Positions 1 through 10,670 of a stretch of 64,000 nucleotides of DNA are shown here, in pieces (position 1 is the first letter of the stretch; each line of letters opens with the position of its first letter). The stretch lies in NCBI GenBank assembly GCA_011033025.1, contig WFMF01000019.1, forward strand, positions 310,001 through 374,000. Direction: 5' to 3'. This DNA comes from Beroe forskalii (lineage: Eukaryota; Ctenophora; Nuda; Beroida; Beroidae). The notes beneath the pieces are model-generated. The model saw only the letters and a list, made by a program, of their open reading frames with translations. It did no database searches and was not told the origin of the DNA. The translations under genes were made by a program, and so were the position numbers.

Positions 1-205
1 GCCAGTTTGCGGCGAACTCCGCGCGGGTTCGCCTGAGTTCGCTCGAGTTCGCCCGGAGTTCGGCGAACGTCTGGCGAACTTTCGGCGAACTTCAGCGGAG
101 TTCGCAAAGGAAAAAAATTGGCGAACTGTCGGCGAACGCTGGCGAACTCGCGCGGAGTTCGCGCGGGTTCGCCTGAGTTCGCCCGGGTTCGCGGCGAACT
201 AAAGT
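1..205. repeat. GC-rich degenerate short-unit repeat
   Basis: The window opens inside a cluster of degenerate units built on GGCGAACT and GAGTTCGC words, present in both orientations so that many short hairpins are possible. It ends near 205, where base composition drops to the AT-rich background. No coding frame is convincing. From here to about 430 I see only unique-looking AT-rich DNA. Confidence 0.7.
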
Positions 206-439
206 TCGCGGCCTATTATGCCGGCTGGAGCGCTCTTGTTTAGACCAGTATGGCCTGATTTGACACCTTTCGATACTTTACTTTCCTCTCTAATCACTGT
301 TGAACCAAGGTCCAGTGCTATTTCATGATTTTCCGTTGTACCTTATCAAAAAGCAGTGAATGCCATCAAAATACTAATAAAAGAATAAAGTGATTTTAGT
401 CATCTGTAATGATTGGAAACCATTTAGTATCAATAATAC

Positions 440-605
440 CATGTAAGTAACACAAATAACAAAAAGTTCAAAAAATCCAACCCAAAAAAAACCAAAAAAA
501 CCCAAAAAAATCCAAAAAAAAACAAAAAAAACCAAAAAAAACCAAGCCCTACCCCAAAATCAGGATCTTGGGCTTGGTTTTTTTTTTTTGGTTTTTTTGG
601 GCTAC
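440..605. repeat. A-rich tract with inverted repeat
   Basis: Runs of seven to nine A separated by CC or CCC are followed by a complementary T-rich stretch. The core pairs CCAAGCCC (about 541-550) with GGGCTTGG (about 569-577). It may be the A-rich tail of a minus-strand retroposon represented by the GC-rich block at 600-975; that is inference. Confidence 0.55.
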
Positions 606-975
606 AATCCCCCCACGATGATACCCGTCCGGACCGTGGCGCCGAACCAACAGGGGCAGGCGAGAAAAGGCATTCCGGCTGCCAGTGCAACATCAGCGTG
701 CAGAGTCTGCCAGTTGCGCCGCGATGGGACCCCCCAAGAGCTAATAGGTGCCCACTCTAGCTCTCGGAGTTTACTCCCCAACGTTCAGCGCCGCCTCCGG
801 GGGGAGCAAGGAATCCCCAAATCTTACTTTGGCGTCCAACATCCCCGGAGGCAGCCCTGTAGCTGGTTTGATAGGCTTGCACGAAGTAGTCCACTGTACC
901 TAAGTCAGGTCCAGACAGGCCTGGTGAGACCAGGCGAGTCCAGACCAGTGTTCAGTCAGCGGACCACCCCCCACC
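600..975 (-). other. GC-rich block, possible retroposon body
   Basis: About 375 bp of GC-rich sequence in an AT-rich setting, bordered on the low-coordinate side by the A-rich tract at 440-605. A minus-strand retroposon with an A-rich 3' end would look like this. An open plus-strand frame of 131 codons spans it, but its composition (Arg, Pro, Ser, Gln) looks like chance translation of GC-rich DNA, and I recognise no domain. A repeat-library search would settle it. Confidence 0.35.
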
Positions 976-977
976 GG

Positions 978-1124
978 CAGTAGTAGAGAAAGTTTCGAAA
1001 ATACTCAGTGAAAACATCACCAGGGAGACTGCAATGCAGTCTCCCTGGTGATGTTTTCACTGAGTATTTTCGAAACTTTCTCTACTACTGCTTTGAGCAT
1101 GCAGTCTGACTGCATGCTCAAAGC
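978..1124. repeat. Two adjoining near-perfect palindromes
   Basis: Arm 978-1033 and arm 1035-1090 are perfect 56-nt inverted copies around one unpaired base (1034). They are followed at once by arm 1090-1106 and arm 1108-1124, perfect 17-nt inverted copies around base 1107. The words at the two turning points overlap (GACTGCA), so the block can be derived from one simple ancestral sequence by two strand switches. No gene is involved. Confidence 0.95.
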
Positions 1125-2730
1125 TGATGAAACTGAAACAGGGAAAAATGACGATGACTGATTTCCTGAAAAAGTTGGAGCACTATGGGAAATTGGCATT
1201 CCCTGAAGCTAATATGATTGATGCGAAACTACGATGCATGTCTAGCAGTCTACAGGCAAATTTTTCCCTCCCCATTGGCCTTTTTGTGTATACAAAAAGG
1301 CAATGAAGAGGGTTGGCAGAGATCGTGGTCTGGGAAGGTTAGAAATAGGATATGTGTATATCAGGTCGAGGTTTGCAATTTTTTTTTTTTTGAAAACAAA
1401 ATATTATTTACAAAATTGTATTTACATTAGCACTTCGAAATTTTAAAATCATGCATAAATGAAAACCCCTAAATACCCTCATAAAATCAAAGTCTGGCAT
1501 CTGCTATATCATTTGCAAAGTCATTCGAAACATATAAATTTTTATTTGAAGTTCTACTACCTCTCACACACATGCCTAAATGTTTAATACACAAAAATGA
1601 TAGTTTACATCTAAGCCAACAAATCGCATCTTCATTCTTGTCCTCAGTTTTAGTGTCTAATTTCATGCTCAAAGTTTTGAGGAAGTTCGAGCATTCTCTG
1701 CTCGCTGTGCCAAACACCGTGAACACGAGTGGCGTGAATGTGCCTCCTTCATTCTGCATCACTCTGTTGTTGTAGGCTCGTTTCTTCTCCCGTTCTTGGT
1801 TGGAGTAGCACAGTTTGAGCGATGTTTTGAGGGATGTTTCGAGGTTTGCAATACAACTACTGTAATTTCTGGAAAGTGCCCGGATTGCTCCTTTATAATA
1901 TCAGTCGCGAAAATGTCCCTCCGTCCCTCCGTCCCTCCGGTGTCCCATTTTCACAAAATGTTCAAAATCACGAATTTCTCAATTTTGGAGATGTCGATTA
2001 TCAAAAACGTAAATCTTTTAGGCTGACCAGGCCCATCCGTGCCACATATTGCTCGAACTCTCCTAAATTATGATAAGTTCTAAATTAAATGGCTGATGAA
2101 GATTTCGTGTCTGAAAATCTTAGGACTGAGTTGGGCTATGGATTGTAAGAAAAGGCTTCGGTTCTGTACTTCGTTAAGTGCCAAAATGCATAACTATTAG
2201 ACTGTATACTGAATTCGACTAAGTTCGATAAATACGTCGGTCGATGTGAAAGACGAATATTGCTTTTCGGAACAAACGACAGCATTGAAACAGAAAACGA
2301 AAGCATGAAATTTGAAAATCAGATGAAAAGTGATATCAACTTAGTGAACGACGTTTATTAAGTCCTGATTGTAAATAGAATCGCTATCATTGAATCAGTG
2401 TCATGATCTAACATCTATGCTTAAATTTCATAAATTCCCTATCACGATATTTCAATTTCTTGATGATCACTCAGCCAATAACTAACTGAAAAGAAAAGTT
2501 CCTAGATGGCACTTATGCATGGCAAAGTGCATAAGTGATTTGAGGCTTAATGAAGCTGCTTCGTATAAACATTCAAGAAAATACAGCGCGTAAATAAACA
2601 GTGGCACAATCTTATGCGAAACGTAAACCAATTCAACAAAATGGCGCGAAATCTACAACGAACTGAGTACAACAACTTGGTACGCACGAACGCGCGCGCA
2701 AGAGGTTCAGAAGAAATGGCACGTGCCAAT
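1125..2730. other. Gene-free AT-rich stretch
   Basis: No supported gene. The only pattern is a short array of GTCCCTCC units near 1915-1940. Short open frames occur on both strands but lack recognisable content. Confidence 0.6.
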
Positions 2731-2731
2731 G

Positions 2732-3380
2732 TTTTTTTTTTTTTTTGATACCCTGACGGGTACCAATTGAGCGGGGGCGCCCCTCCGAAGATTGACTACC
2801 TTGATCCCTTGGTAAGTATGGCTGCAAAGCCTGTCCCTCTAACTCTGGGTGCTAAACCACCAGGTTAGGTCGTGCAGGATCTATCTATATGTGATGCTGT
2901 TGAGATTTGTATGTTTTGTATGTCAAGTTATATGTTGTAAGATTATAGCAGTTTTGGCGAGTTGAGTTGTTTTGTGAGTTGCAAGTCGTTTGCTCAGTTC
3001 TGGTCAGAAGAGTTGCATAGGAGTAGGTTTTATATGGCAGGGGCGTCTCCTTCCTGCTTGGTGTGGTGTGCTTTAGTTCAGAAAATGTGTGTGCGCCTAC
3101 GCTCAGTGGTACGACTCTGTTGAGCTGGGATGGTACTTGTTGGTTTGCTGGTCAGCAGATCGTCGTAGGCAAGTATCTATTGATAGGTGGGATGCTGACT
3201 ACTCCCCTGCTGTATGCCAGCTGAGAAGTATAGTGAGAACAGAATGATATGTCCCCATGAAAAGGCCACAATGTCATCATGACAGTCATCATGACTACAT
3301 CACGGCAGGATGGGGAGATCATAATGTCCTGAAACTAAAAAATAACTATTGGGAAATCTTTAAGGAATGATCGCTTGGTC
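2732..3380 (-). mobile_element. 3' end of a non-LTR retrotransposon (minus strand)
   Basis: A run of 15 T at 2732-2746 is the complement of a poly(A) tail. The about 130 bp before it on the minus strand (2747-2880) forms a compact GC-rich unit, a usual 3'-terminal arrangement for LINEs and SINEs. Further along, interrupted by the DNA element at 3387-5811, lies the decayed reverse transcriptase at 5818-6790 in the same orientation. I infer that both belong to one element whose 3' UTR was hit by the DNA element. A separate SINE at 2732-2880 is the alternative. Confidence 0.5.
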
Positions 3381-3386
3381 TTATTT

Positions 3387-5811
3387 AGGCCTCCTGACAC
3401 ACGGTACCCCGTCCACTTTTGATGGACAGGTTGTTGACAGGCGAATGCCAGGCTCGAAAAAAATTGCAGAAAGGTCAGGGACAGGTTCTGAACTGAATTA
3501 AAACAGGTTTCAACATTTTTTTAAACAAGTTTCCGATGGGTTCTTGACGGGTTTTGGACAGGATTTAGACAGGTTCTTGACGGGTTTTTTTGACAGGTTC
3601 TCGACAGGATTTGGACGGGTTCTAGACATTTTTTAAAGAAATTATAGACGGGTTTTGGACGGGTTTTTCTGCAAGTTTGGACGGGTTCATGACGGGTTTT
3701 GGACTGTTTTTGGACGGGTTTTGAACGGGTCTCGTTCAAAACCCGTCCAAAACAGTTTTGGACGGGTTTGGACGGGTTTTAAACAGGTCCATGACGGGTT
3801 TTGGACGGGTTTTAAACAGGTTCATAATTGGGTTAAAACAGGTTTCGACAGAGATTTCGACAGTTTGTGACAGGTTGTGAACGGGTTCGTGACAGATAAA
3901 GAAAATTTTACGGGCAGGTTCTCGACAGGTTTAGGCCAGGTTATTGACAGGTCTTGAACGGGATTTCGATTTACTTTTTAGAAGATTTTGACGGGTTTTC
4001 AATAGGTTTTGGACAGGTTTGTGACGGTTTTTAGACGGGTTTAGGACCGTTTTCAACTCAATTGAGACAGGTTTTGACGGGGTACCGTGTGTCAGGAGGC
4101 CTTTATTTCTGTGTGTAAAAAATTGCAGAAAGGTCAGGGACAGGTTCTGAACTGAATTAAAACAGGTTTCAACATTTTTTTAAAAACAAGTTTCCGATGG
4201 GTTCTTGACGGGTTTTGGACAGGGTTTAGACAGGTTCTTGACGGGTTTTTTGACAGGTTCTCGACAGGATTTGGACGGGTTCTAGACATTTTTTAAAGAA
4301 ATTATAGACGGGTTTTGGACGGGTTTTTCTGCAAGTTTGGACGGGTTCATGACGGGTTTTGGACGGGTTTTGGACGGGTTTTGGACGGGTTTTGAACGGG
4401 TTTTGTTCAAAACCCGTCCAAAACAGTTTTGGACGGGTTTTAAACAGGTCCATGACGGGTTTTGGACGGGTTTTAAACAGGTTCATGACGGGTTTTTGAC
4501 AGGTTCATAACTGGGTTAAAACAGGTTTCGACAGAGATTTCGACAGTTTGTGACAGGTTGTGAACGGGTTCGTGACAGATAAAGAAAATTTTACGGGCAG
4601 GTTCTCGACAGGTTTAGGCCAGGTTATTGACAGGTCTTGAACGGGATTTCGATTTACTTTTTAGAAGATTGGGACGGGTTTTCAATAGGTTTTGGACAGG
4701 TTTGTGACGGTTTTTAGACGGGTTTAGGACCGTTTTCAACTCAATTGAGACAGGTTTTACGGGGTACCGTGTGTCAGGAGGCCTTTATTTCTGTGTGTAA
4801 AAAATTGCAGAAAGGTCAGGGACAGGTTCTGAACTGAATTAAAACAGGTTTCAACATTTTTTTAAACAAGTTTCCGATGGGTTCTTGACGGGTTTTGGAC
4901 AGGGTTTAGACAGGTTCTTGACGGGTTTTTTGACAGGTTCTCGACAGGATTTGGACGGGTTCTGGACATTTTTTAAAGAAATTATAGACGGGTTTGGGGC
5001 CATCCATAAAGGACGTCCGCAATGAGGGGGGAGGGGGGAGTCTGGCCAATGCGGACGTTTGCGGACGTAGGGGGGAGGGGGTGTTTGGCCAAATGCGGAC
5101 GTCCGCAATTCATGGAAATTTTGGGCGATTTGATGGCTATTTCACTAGAAAATTATGAAATTTCGGGGCCAAAAATGATAATTTTCAAGAAAAATGCGGA
5201 CGTCCGGGGGGAGGGAGGGGTTTCTGGATTGCGGATGTTTGCGGACAAGGGGGAGGGAGGGGTCTGAAATGGCCGAAATTTTGCGGACGTCCTTTATGGA
5301 TGGCCCCTTTTGGACGGGTTTTTCTGCAAGTTTGGACGGGTTCATGACGGGTTTTGGACTGTTTTTGGACGGGTTTTGAACGGGTTTTGAACGGGTTTTG
5401 AACGGGTTTCGTTCAAAACCCGTCCAAAACAGTTTTGGACGGGTTTGGACGGGTTTGGACGGGTTTTAAACAGGTCCATGACGGGTTTTGGACGGGTTTT
5501 AGACAGGTTCATGACGGGTTTTTGACAGGTTCATAACTGGGTTAAAACAGGTTTCGACAGAGATTTCGACAGTTTGTGACAGGTTGTGAACGGGTTCGTG
5601 ACAGATAAAGAAAATTTTACGGGCAGGTTCTCGACAGGTTTAGGCCAGGTTATTGACAGGTCTTGAACGGGATTTCGATTTACTTTTTAGAAGATTGGGA
5701 CGGGTCTTCAATTGGTTTTGGACAGGTTTGTGACGGTTTTTAGACGGGTTTAGGACCGTTTTCAACTCAATTGAGACAGGTTTTGACGGGGTACCGTGTG
5801 TCAGGAGGCCT
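3387..5811. mobile_element. TIR DNA element with triplicated right end
   Basis: Perfect TIRs begin AGGCCTCCTGACACACGG and end with its complement at 5811, about 27 bp each. The flanks TTATTT (3381-3386 and 5812-5817) look like a 6-bp target-site duplication. The inside is a degenerate array of GGACGGGTTTT-like units on both strands. Body, right TIR and about 14 bp of right flank occur three times in tandem (units starting near 3460, 4120 and 4800). No transposase frame is present, so it is non-autonomous; superfamily not assigned. A separate TIR element sits in the third unit. Confidence 0.85.
4996..5307. mobile_element. 312-bp MITE nested in the third unit
   Basis: TIRs of 27 bp begin GGGGCCATCCATAAAGGACG at 4996 and mirror it at 5281-5307. 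Units 1 and 2 give the empty site: four T there become TTT before and TTTT after the insertion, a 3-bp TTT duplication. The inside holds GCGGACGT words and G-rich runs. Too short for a transposase. A 3-bp duplication would suit the PIF/Harbinger group, but I do not assign it. Confidence 0.9.
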
Positions 5812-5817
5812 TTATTT

Positions 5818-6790
5818 CTGTGTGTAAGGCTTTGTATGGGATGCCAAATGTCAGCTGCCTTTTACGGGAGTAAGCAGGGCACTCCCCAATGAAGTGATTT
5901 AAGGTCTCCTTAACTCCGGGACAGTGTTCAGAAAAGGGGGAGGATTTAGGGTCCCTCTTGTTCCTGCTGTTATTTAGCCAGTTCTGGTTTGTAAACATGT
6001 ATGTTACTTCTCACATAGGTTTAGAAGTTTTGTTGAATTGGTAAGACTATGTTTAGTCTTTTGATCTGTTGGTCGAGGAAGTGGGCATGGGATATGATTT
6101 TTTTGGTCATTGTGTAGATGCTGTGCCAATTATTTTCTATTTTTAGTCTGATAGAAGTTTTGGTCGCAGTAGATCTTGGGAATACGTCTATAGGCATAAT
6201 TCCGGTTAATGTGTCGAGAGTTATGTTTGGAGATTTAATGAATCCGCCTGTCGGCTGTCATCTAGCGTTGCTAGTTTCTGTACTTTCCGGAGTGAATCCC
6301 GTAAGTACGTAGTTTCGTCTATTCTGTGGATCCGTACGAAGCATGAGTATCTTAGTGTTGGGAGTATTACTTGTCTTGTAGAGCCATCTCATTCTTGCAG
6401 GGGATAACCCCAGCTTTTTGCTAAGTAGTTGCGGCTCATATGCAGTAGTTTGGTAGCTTGTTGGCACTTGTTCTTTATGTGAGTGTTCCATCTTAGATGT
6501 TGATCGAAAGTGACCCTGAGGTATTTCACTTCGGTGGATTCCAGGGTTTCTCCTCTAAGGGAAATTTGTTTGGTGTCGTATTTTTTGTAAGAGTCGAGAA
6601 TACAATAACTTTCGTTTTTACGGTACTTAATTTGACGCCGTTTTCCATACCCTAGCGGTCTATTATTTTTAGGTATCTGTTAGAAATGTCGCGTAAGGTT
6701 GAAAATAGGTCTATGCCTTGTAGTAGGATTGCTAGGGCGAACACTTCTATAAAGTCTTTTGTGAGTCTCTGGTCTTTGAGTAGAGTGTTA
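5818..6790 (-). pseudogene. Decayed non-LTR retrotransposon RT and C-terminal region
   Basis: Read on the minus strand from 6790, the frames show in order a remnant of the RT active-site block (ILLQGID context, catalytic DD lost), the conserved GVKLSTVKTKV motif near 6640, a block ending YLRVTFDQHLRWNTHIKN near 6490, a linker like that of Jockey/I/CR1-type elements (IKSPNITLDTLTG near 6240-6190), and a Cys/His segment (HFIGECPAY near 5870). At least four frameshifts or stops break it. It is the C-terminal third of a LINE polyprotein, inactive. The clade cannot be fixed by eye; Jockey- or I-like is my best guess. Confidence 0.75.
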
Positions 6791-6868
6791 AGTGTTAGGT
6801 GTATTGGTTGTTGTTAAAAGTAATCACACGAAGAAGGGTAATCAAGAAATGACTACTTATCTCGCTCA

Positions 6869-6995
6869 TTGTGCCCTGGATCGGTGAGTCAATGTTTTCG
6901 CGCATTTGGAACAAAAATGGAACAAAATTGGAACAAAAATGAGACAAAATGCTGACATACTCTTATAGCTAGAAAACGGTCTAAATTGGTCCAGT
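6869..6995. repeat. Left remnant of the 369-bp satellite
   Basis: GGAACAAAAATG and GAGACAAAATGCTGACATA words, then AAACGGTCTAAATTGGTCC, match the 3' part of the satellite units at 35904-36641. The satellite is split by the LTR element: this piece ends in GGTCCAGT, and the other side resumes AGTAACCAATC. Confidence 0.9.
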
Positions 6996-7292
6996 TGTTG
7001 GCATCTTAAATGCTTGCTTGTAGGCAAGCTAAATAATATCGGCAAACACAGAAATAGCGTCAAATTACCCAACCCTATAGTGCTACCGCAGATGCCAACA
7101 ATCAAACCTTATCCTATGATTATCACGTCACAATGAGTAAAGTAAGACTACCTCTGTTGAAGGCGGCGCTCCATTGACCTCTAGTGCAGCCAACAGGTGA
7201 CCAATTATGACGTAAGCAATTATGACGAAGGTCATTATAATTAGGGTCTTGGCAATAGGGAATAGGCAGTTGGCGAGATGACTGGAGGATAG

Positions 7293-7299
7293 TATATAA
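7293..7299 (+). promoter_or_regulatory. LTR TATA box
   Basis: TATATAA in AGTATATAAGAG, repeated at 35531-35537 in the 3' LTR. It sits about 235 nt before the AATAAA, the usual U3-R order. Transcription should start near 7325. It is the obvious promoter for all plus-strand genes of the element. Confidence 0.8.
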
Positions 7300-7528
7300 G
7301 AGCCGCTCTCAACAGAGCAGTCAGATTATTGTTCAGCTGCTAACGCATTCATGCGAACACGTTCTTTACCAAACCTAATCTATCCGTGTTTCATATTTAC
7401 GTTATATACTTGATAGTGCTATTTAGCCTCACTATTATACTGATTATACTGATTGTACTGATAACCAAAATATTAACCAAAGCTTGATTATAACCTCTTG
7501 TTTCACTTGTTCCCTGTTTACTTGAAAC

Positions 7529-7534
7529 AATAAA
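7529..7534 (+). terminator. LTR polyadenylation signal
   Basis: AATAAA in AACAATAAACC; the 3' LTR copy is at 35762-35767 and would end element transcripts. Confidence 0.75.
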
Positions 7535-7677
7535 CCTTTCCCTTGAATCAGACTTTTATAAACCTCCGAAGAAGACCCCGCTACTCTCAAGAGACTTCTC
7601 CCTACCTACTCGAGTGTGACTGGTGAACGATACGTTGGTAACAGTTGCTAAGGACGCAGAGGACTGAAGCCAACAAC

Positions 7678-7691
7678 TGGCGGAAACGCCA
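7678..7691 (+). promoter_or_regulatory. Candidate primer-binding site and GNRA hairpin
   Basis: TGGCGGAAACGCCA starts 10 nt after the LTR. It begins TGG, as expected for pairing with a tRNA CCA end, and also folds into a perfect 5-bp stem capped by a GAAA loop. The matching tRNA was not determined. A splice-donor-like CTAGGTATAC lies at 7738-7747, well placed to be the shared 5' donor. Confidence 0.5.
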
Positions 7692-7906
7692 CTCAGTCCG
7701 ACCACCCCCCACCCCTGGACTGGGAGACCATGTTAGCCTAGGTATACTACAACTATTAAACACTATATATCAGCGAATTCTAGTCACTTTAGACAATCAG
7801 AAAATATCGTCTTCAACATTAAACCCTTAAACAAATGACGGTTATAAACACGATTATATTAGATAATATAATATACTCTGAAACTGTAATTACATATCCT
7901 TTTCAG

Positions 7907-8428
7907 GATCCCCCGACCCCGCAGACTGGTCCCAGAGCACCGACCCCAGACCAGCAAAGACGGACGGCCCCGGCCCCACAGCACCAGCCCCCAGACCGGA
8001 CACAAAGGCCGTACGGCCCCGGCCCCAGAGCACTGGCCCCCAGAGCACCGGCCCCGGCCCCAGAGCACATACCCCAGAGCACCGGCCCCGGCCCCAGAGC
8101 ACTGGCCCCCAGAGCACCGGCCCCGGCACCAGAGCACATACCCCAGAGCACCGGCCCCGGCCCCAGAGCATTGGCCCCCAGAGCACCGGCCCTGGCCCCA
8201 GCACAAAGGCCAAAATGGCCCCGGCCCCAGAGCACATACCCCAGAGCACCGGCCCCGGCCCCAGAGCACATACCCCAGAGCACCGGCCCCAGAGCACTGG
8301 CCCCCAGAGCACCAGCCCCGGCCCCAGCACAAAGGCCAAAATGGCCCCGGCCCCAGAGCACTGGCCCCCAGGGCCTTAGACCCCGCATGCCACAGCCCGT
8401 TAGAAACTATGCCCCCGCAAATCCCTGA
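7907..8428 (+). CDS. Pro/Ala-rich minisatellite exon
   Basis: An acceptor-like CCTTTTCAG ends at 7906, and an open frame then runs to a stop at 8428. From about 7990 it is a tandem array of about 50-54-bp units encoding variants of GPGPRALAPRAPAPAPEHI. The frame is open upstream to an ATG at 7835, but the acceptor suggests translation starts in an upstream exon. The position just after the leader is where gag would be, yet no capsid or zinc-knuckle feature is visible. The product would be a low-complexity, disordered protein. All frames of this array are open on both strands, so coding status rests on the acceptor and position only. Confidence 0.45.
   Translation, partial: DPPTPQTGPRAPTPDQQRRTAPAPQHQPPDRTQRPYGPGPRALAPRAPAPAPEHIPQSTGPGPRALAPRAPAPAPEHIPQSTGPGPRALAPRAPALAPAQRPKWPRPQSTYPRAPAPAPEHIPQSTGPRALAPRAPAPAPAQRPKWPRPQSTGPQGLRPRMPQPVRNYAPANP
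7995..8385. repeat. GC-rich minisatellite
   Basis: Tandem units of about 50 bp carrying CCCCAGAGCACTGGCCCC, some with an inserted CACAAAGGCCAAAATGGCC segment. Strikingly C-rich on the plus strand against the AT-rich surroundings. Confidence 0.85.
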
Positions 8429-8661
8429 TTCTGAGACAATATTAATTTTTTATTAAATTTTTTAACAAAATAAAACTAGATTTCTCAAACTCATCGCATT
8501 TTCATTTATGGATAGATGTTGTATTGCCTGAAGCCTGTTAAAATATTTACAATAAACTTTACCTCTATCTAAAACCATCACATGAATTCTAACTATTACT
8601 TAAGTACTTAGAACCACCACATGACCAATAACTCGAACTAATCACAATCAATATGCTTTAG

Positions 8662-9272
8662 CAATGGCAATCATGATGAGGAAAGCCACGGACGGCACCC
8701 TCTTGCGCTTTATTGCGTCTATCGACGCTGCCCTTCTAGAACGAGAGGGACAGGTAATGACAAACACAATGACACCTGTCGAATTTCCAGTAAGAATCTG
8801 AGTACAGTCACTTAATGTAAATAAACGAATATAACTACTAACGTAATCTATTATTACAGGTCTGCGAGCTGGAGGAAATGGTGGAAAAACTAGCCCGCCA
8901 GTTACACCGAGAGCTCCTCAGGCCAAGCCTGATAAGGATAAAAGGTGAGCACCTCTCAGCCCCGCAGAAGTGGCGCAGGATACGACTCTGGCCCCTTTAT
9001 TGCAAAATTGAGGTCAGACACAGCAATTAAATTATAGTAAACAAATCAGAGATGCCAAATTGAATATGATAAATACAACCCATACTTCGAGAGCGAATAT
9101 TACAAGTAAAACAAACTATACAAAACCATTGATATTCAAAATCAACTCACATGAAAAACCTTTTTCAGGGTATAAAGCTACCCAAGGCCGCCTGCTGCCA
9201 CCCACATACTTCCACTGCCCGCTACGCCACCACTGCTGCCCCCGCCACCACTGCTGCCCCCGCCACCATTAA
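8662..9272 (+). CDS. Small three-exon gene, coiled-coil-like
   Basis: Exons 8662-8753, 8860-8944 and 9169-9272. Acceptors are CTTTAG at 8661, TTACAG at 8859 and TTTTCAG at 9168; donors are CAG|GTAATG at 8754 and AAAG|GTGAGC at 8945. From the ATG at 8664 the joined frame has 93 codons including the stop, with no break at either junction. Exons 1-2 encode an amphipathic, charged stretch (LLEREGQ then VCELEEMVEKLARQLHR) likely to form a coiled coil. Exon 3 runs into the His/Cys-coding edge of the next minisatellite. Function unknown. Splicing is inferred from motifs and phase. Confidence 0.55.
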
Positions 9273-10010
9273 CCAGTAACACCGCCGCCCGGACACCGCC
9301 ACCACCGCCGCCACCCTGGAAACCGCCACCACGGACACCGCCACCACCGCCACCCCGGACAACGCCACCACCACCACCCCGGACACCGCCACCCAGAACG
9401 CCGCCCTGGCCACCGCCGCCCGGACACCGCCACCACCGCCACCACGGACACCGCCACCACCGCCACCCCGGACACCGCCACCCAGAGCGCCGCCCTGGCC
9501 ACCGCCGCCCGGACACCGCCACCAACGCCACCACCACCACCCCGGACACCGCCACCCAGAACGCCGCCCTGGCCACCGCCGCCCGGACACCGCCACCACC
9601 GCCACCACGGACACCGCCACCACCGCCACCCCGGACACCGCCACCCAGAGCGCCGCCCTGGCCACCGCCGCCCGGACACCGCCACCACCGCCACCACGGA
9701 CACCGCCACCACCGCCACCCCGGACACCGCCACCCAGAGCGCCGCCCTGGCCACCGCCGCCCGGACACCGCCACCACCGCCACCCCGGACACCGCCACCC
9801 AGAGCGCCTCCCTGGCCACCGCCACCCCGGACACCGCCACCCCGGACAACGCCACCACCGCCACCCCGGACACCGCCACCCAGAAAGCCGCCCTGGCCAC
9901 CGCCGCCCGGACACCGCCACCACCGCCACCCCGGACACCGCCACCCAGACCGCCACCCCGGACACCGCCACCCGGACACCAAAACCCCGGACACACCGTC
10001 ACCCGGACGC
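9220..10010. repeat. CCACCGCCACCCCGGACA minisatellite
   Basis: About 790 bp of tandem C-rich units built on CCGGACACCGCCACC, grouped in a higher-order period near 110-125 bp marked by CCCAGAGCGCCGCCCTGGCC. All frames are open on the minus strand because the sequence lacks stop words; those Trp/Arg/Gly-rich frames are artefacts. The gap from 10011 to 10330 holds nothing I recognise. Confidence 0.9.
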
Positions 10011-10330
10011 CCCGCCGCCCCGGGACACCGCTGCTAAGACATTAATGCCCCCTGGCACCGCCAGGTCCCGGAACACAACCCCATCCAAGGAAGCCCAGAG
10101 ACTGCATTAATCCCCACCCCCTTTTTTTCTTTTATTATTTTTCTAACACTAGACTTTTATTGTATACGACTACCGAAATTTGAATTAAAATTCTACAAAA
10201 TGATATCTGAGTTAACAACTGCGCTATAACTTCATATAGCGCTGTAATTCCAGCGCTTGAAATTAAATAAAACCTTGCACCTGTACAAAACCTAACAACT
10301 ATCGCCTAATTCACTACCTTGCAAATAGGT

Positions 10331-10588
10331 ATGGCAACCAACTTGAAATACAATGATATGGAAATTAAAAATGGGAGAGCAGTTCTAATCAAGGAACTGC
10401 CAGCAGAAGAGCAACCTCCAGCAGCAAGCAATTGCCAAATTGCAGAATGTCAAATCAAACACCAGAAAGTGGCCAGAAAATCAACACAGCCTAGAGAAAC
10501 CCCCAAGCAAAGCCCCTTGATTGAAGCCTTAAAGAAGATAAAAGCGGACAATTATAATATCAAGTCAAAATCGAAATTTGTAGACTAG
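10331..10588 (+). CDS. 85-aa basic ORF of the LTR element
   Basis: The acceptor-like GCAAATAG ends at 10328, 2 nt before the ATG at 10331 in a good start context (GTATGG). The product is rich in Lys and Gln (KHQKVARKSTQ, EALKKIKADN, KSKSK near the C-terminus) with no recognisable domain, transmembrane segment or Cys cluster. A small RNA- or DNA-binding protein is possible but unproven. The frame is intact. The antisense gene ends 83 bp downstream, tail to tail. Confidence 0.5.
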   Translation: MATNLKYNDMEIKNGRAVLIKELPAEEQPPAASNCQIAECQIKHQKVARKSTQPRETPKQSPLIEALKKIKADNYNIKSKSKFVD

Positions 10589-10670
10589 AAATCTCACCTC
10601 ATATCAGGTCCTCTGTAGAAAGTAGCCTAAAATATGAATTTATTTACTGTATATAGAAAATTAGTATTTA

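Larger units (their letters stand above)
6996..7667 (+). repeat. 5' LTR
   Basis: Begins TGTTGGCATC and matches the 3' LTR except for four substitutions and indels of 1, 2 and 3 nt. U3 holds two CRE-like words (TATGACGTAA near 7206 and ATGACGAAGG near 7223), then TATATAA at 7293-7299; AATAAA follows at 7529-7534. The right edge could lie up to 2 nt further, because both LTRs share GGACTGAAG. Confidence 0.95.

Noticed and set aside
2093..2120. Hammerhead-ribozyme-like core (CTGATGA ... GAAA)
   Set aside because: Only a 3-bp stem II could be drawn, and stems I and III do not close. No hammerhead core was found in the Penelope repeats either, where one might be expected.
7859..10002. Long minus-strand ORFs (up to 274 codons), Gly/Trp/Arg-rich or Gly/Ala-rich
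   Set aside because: They are antisense translations of C-rich minisatellites in which every frame is open; no start context, domain or splice evidence.
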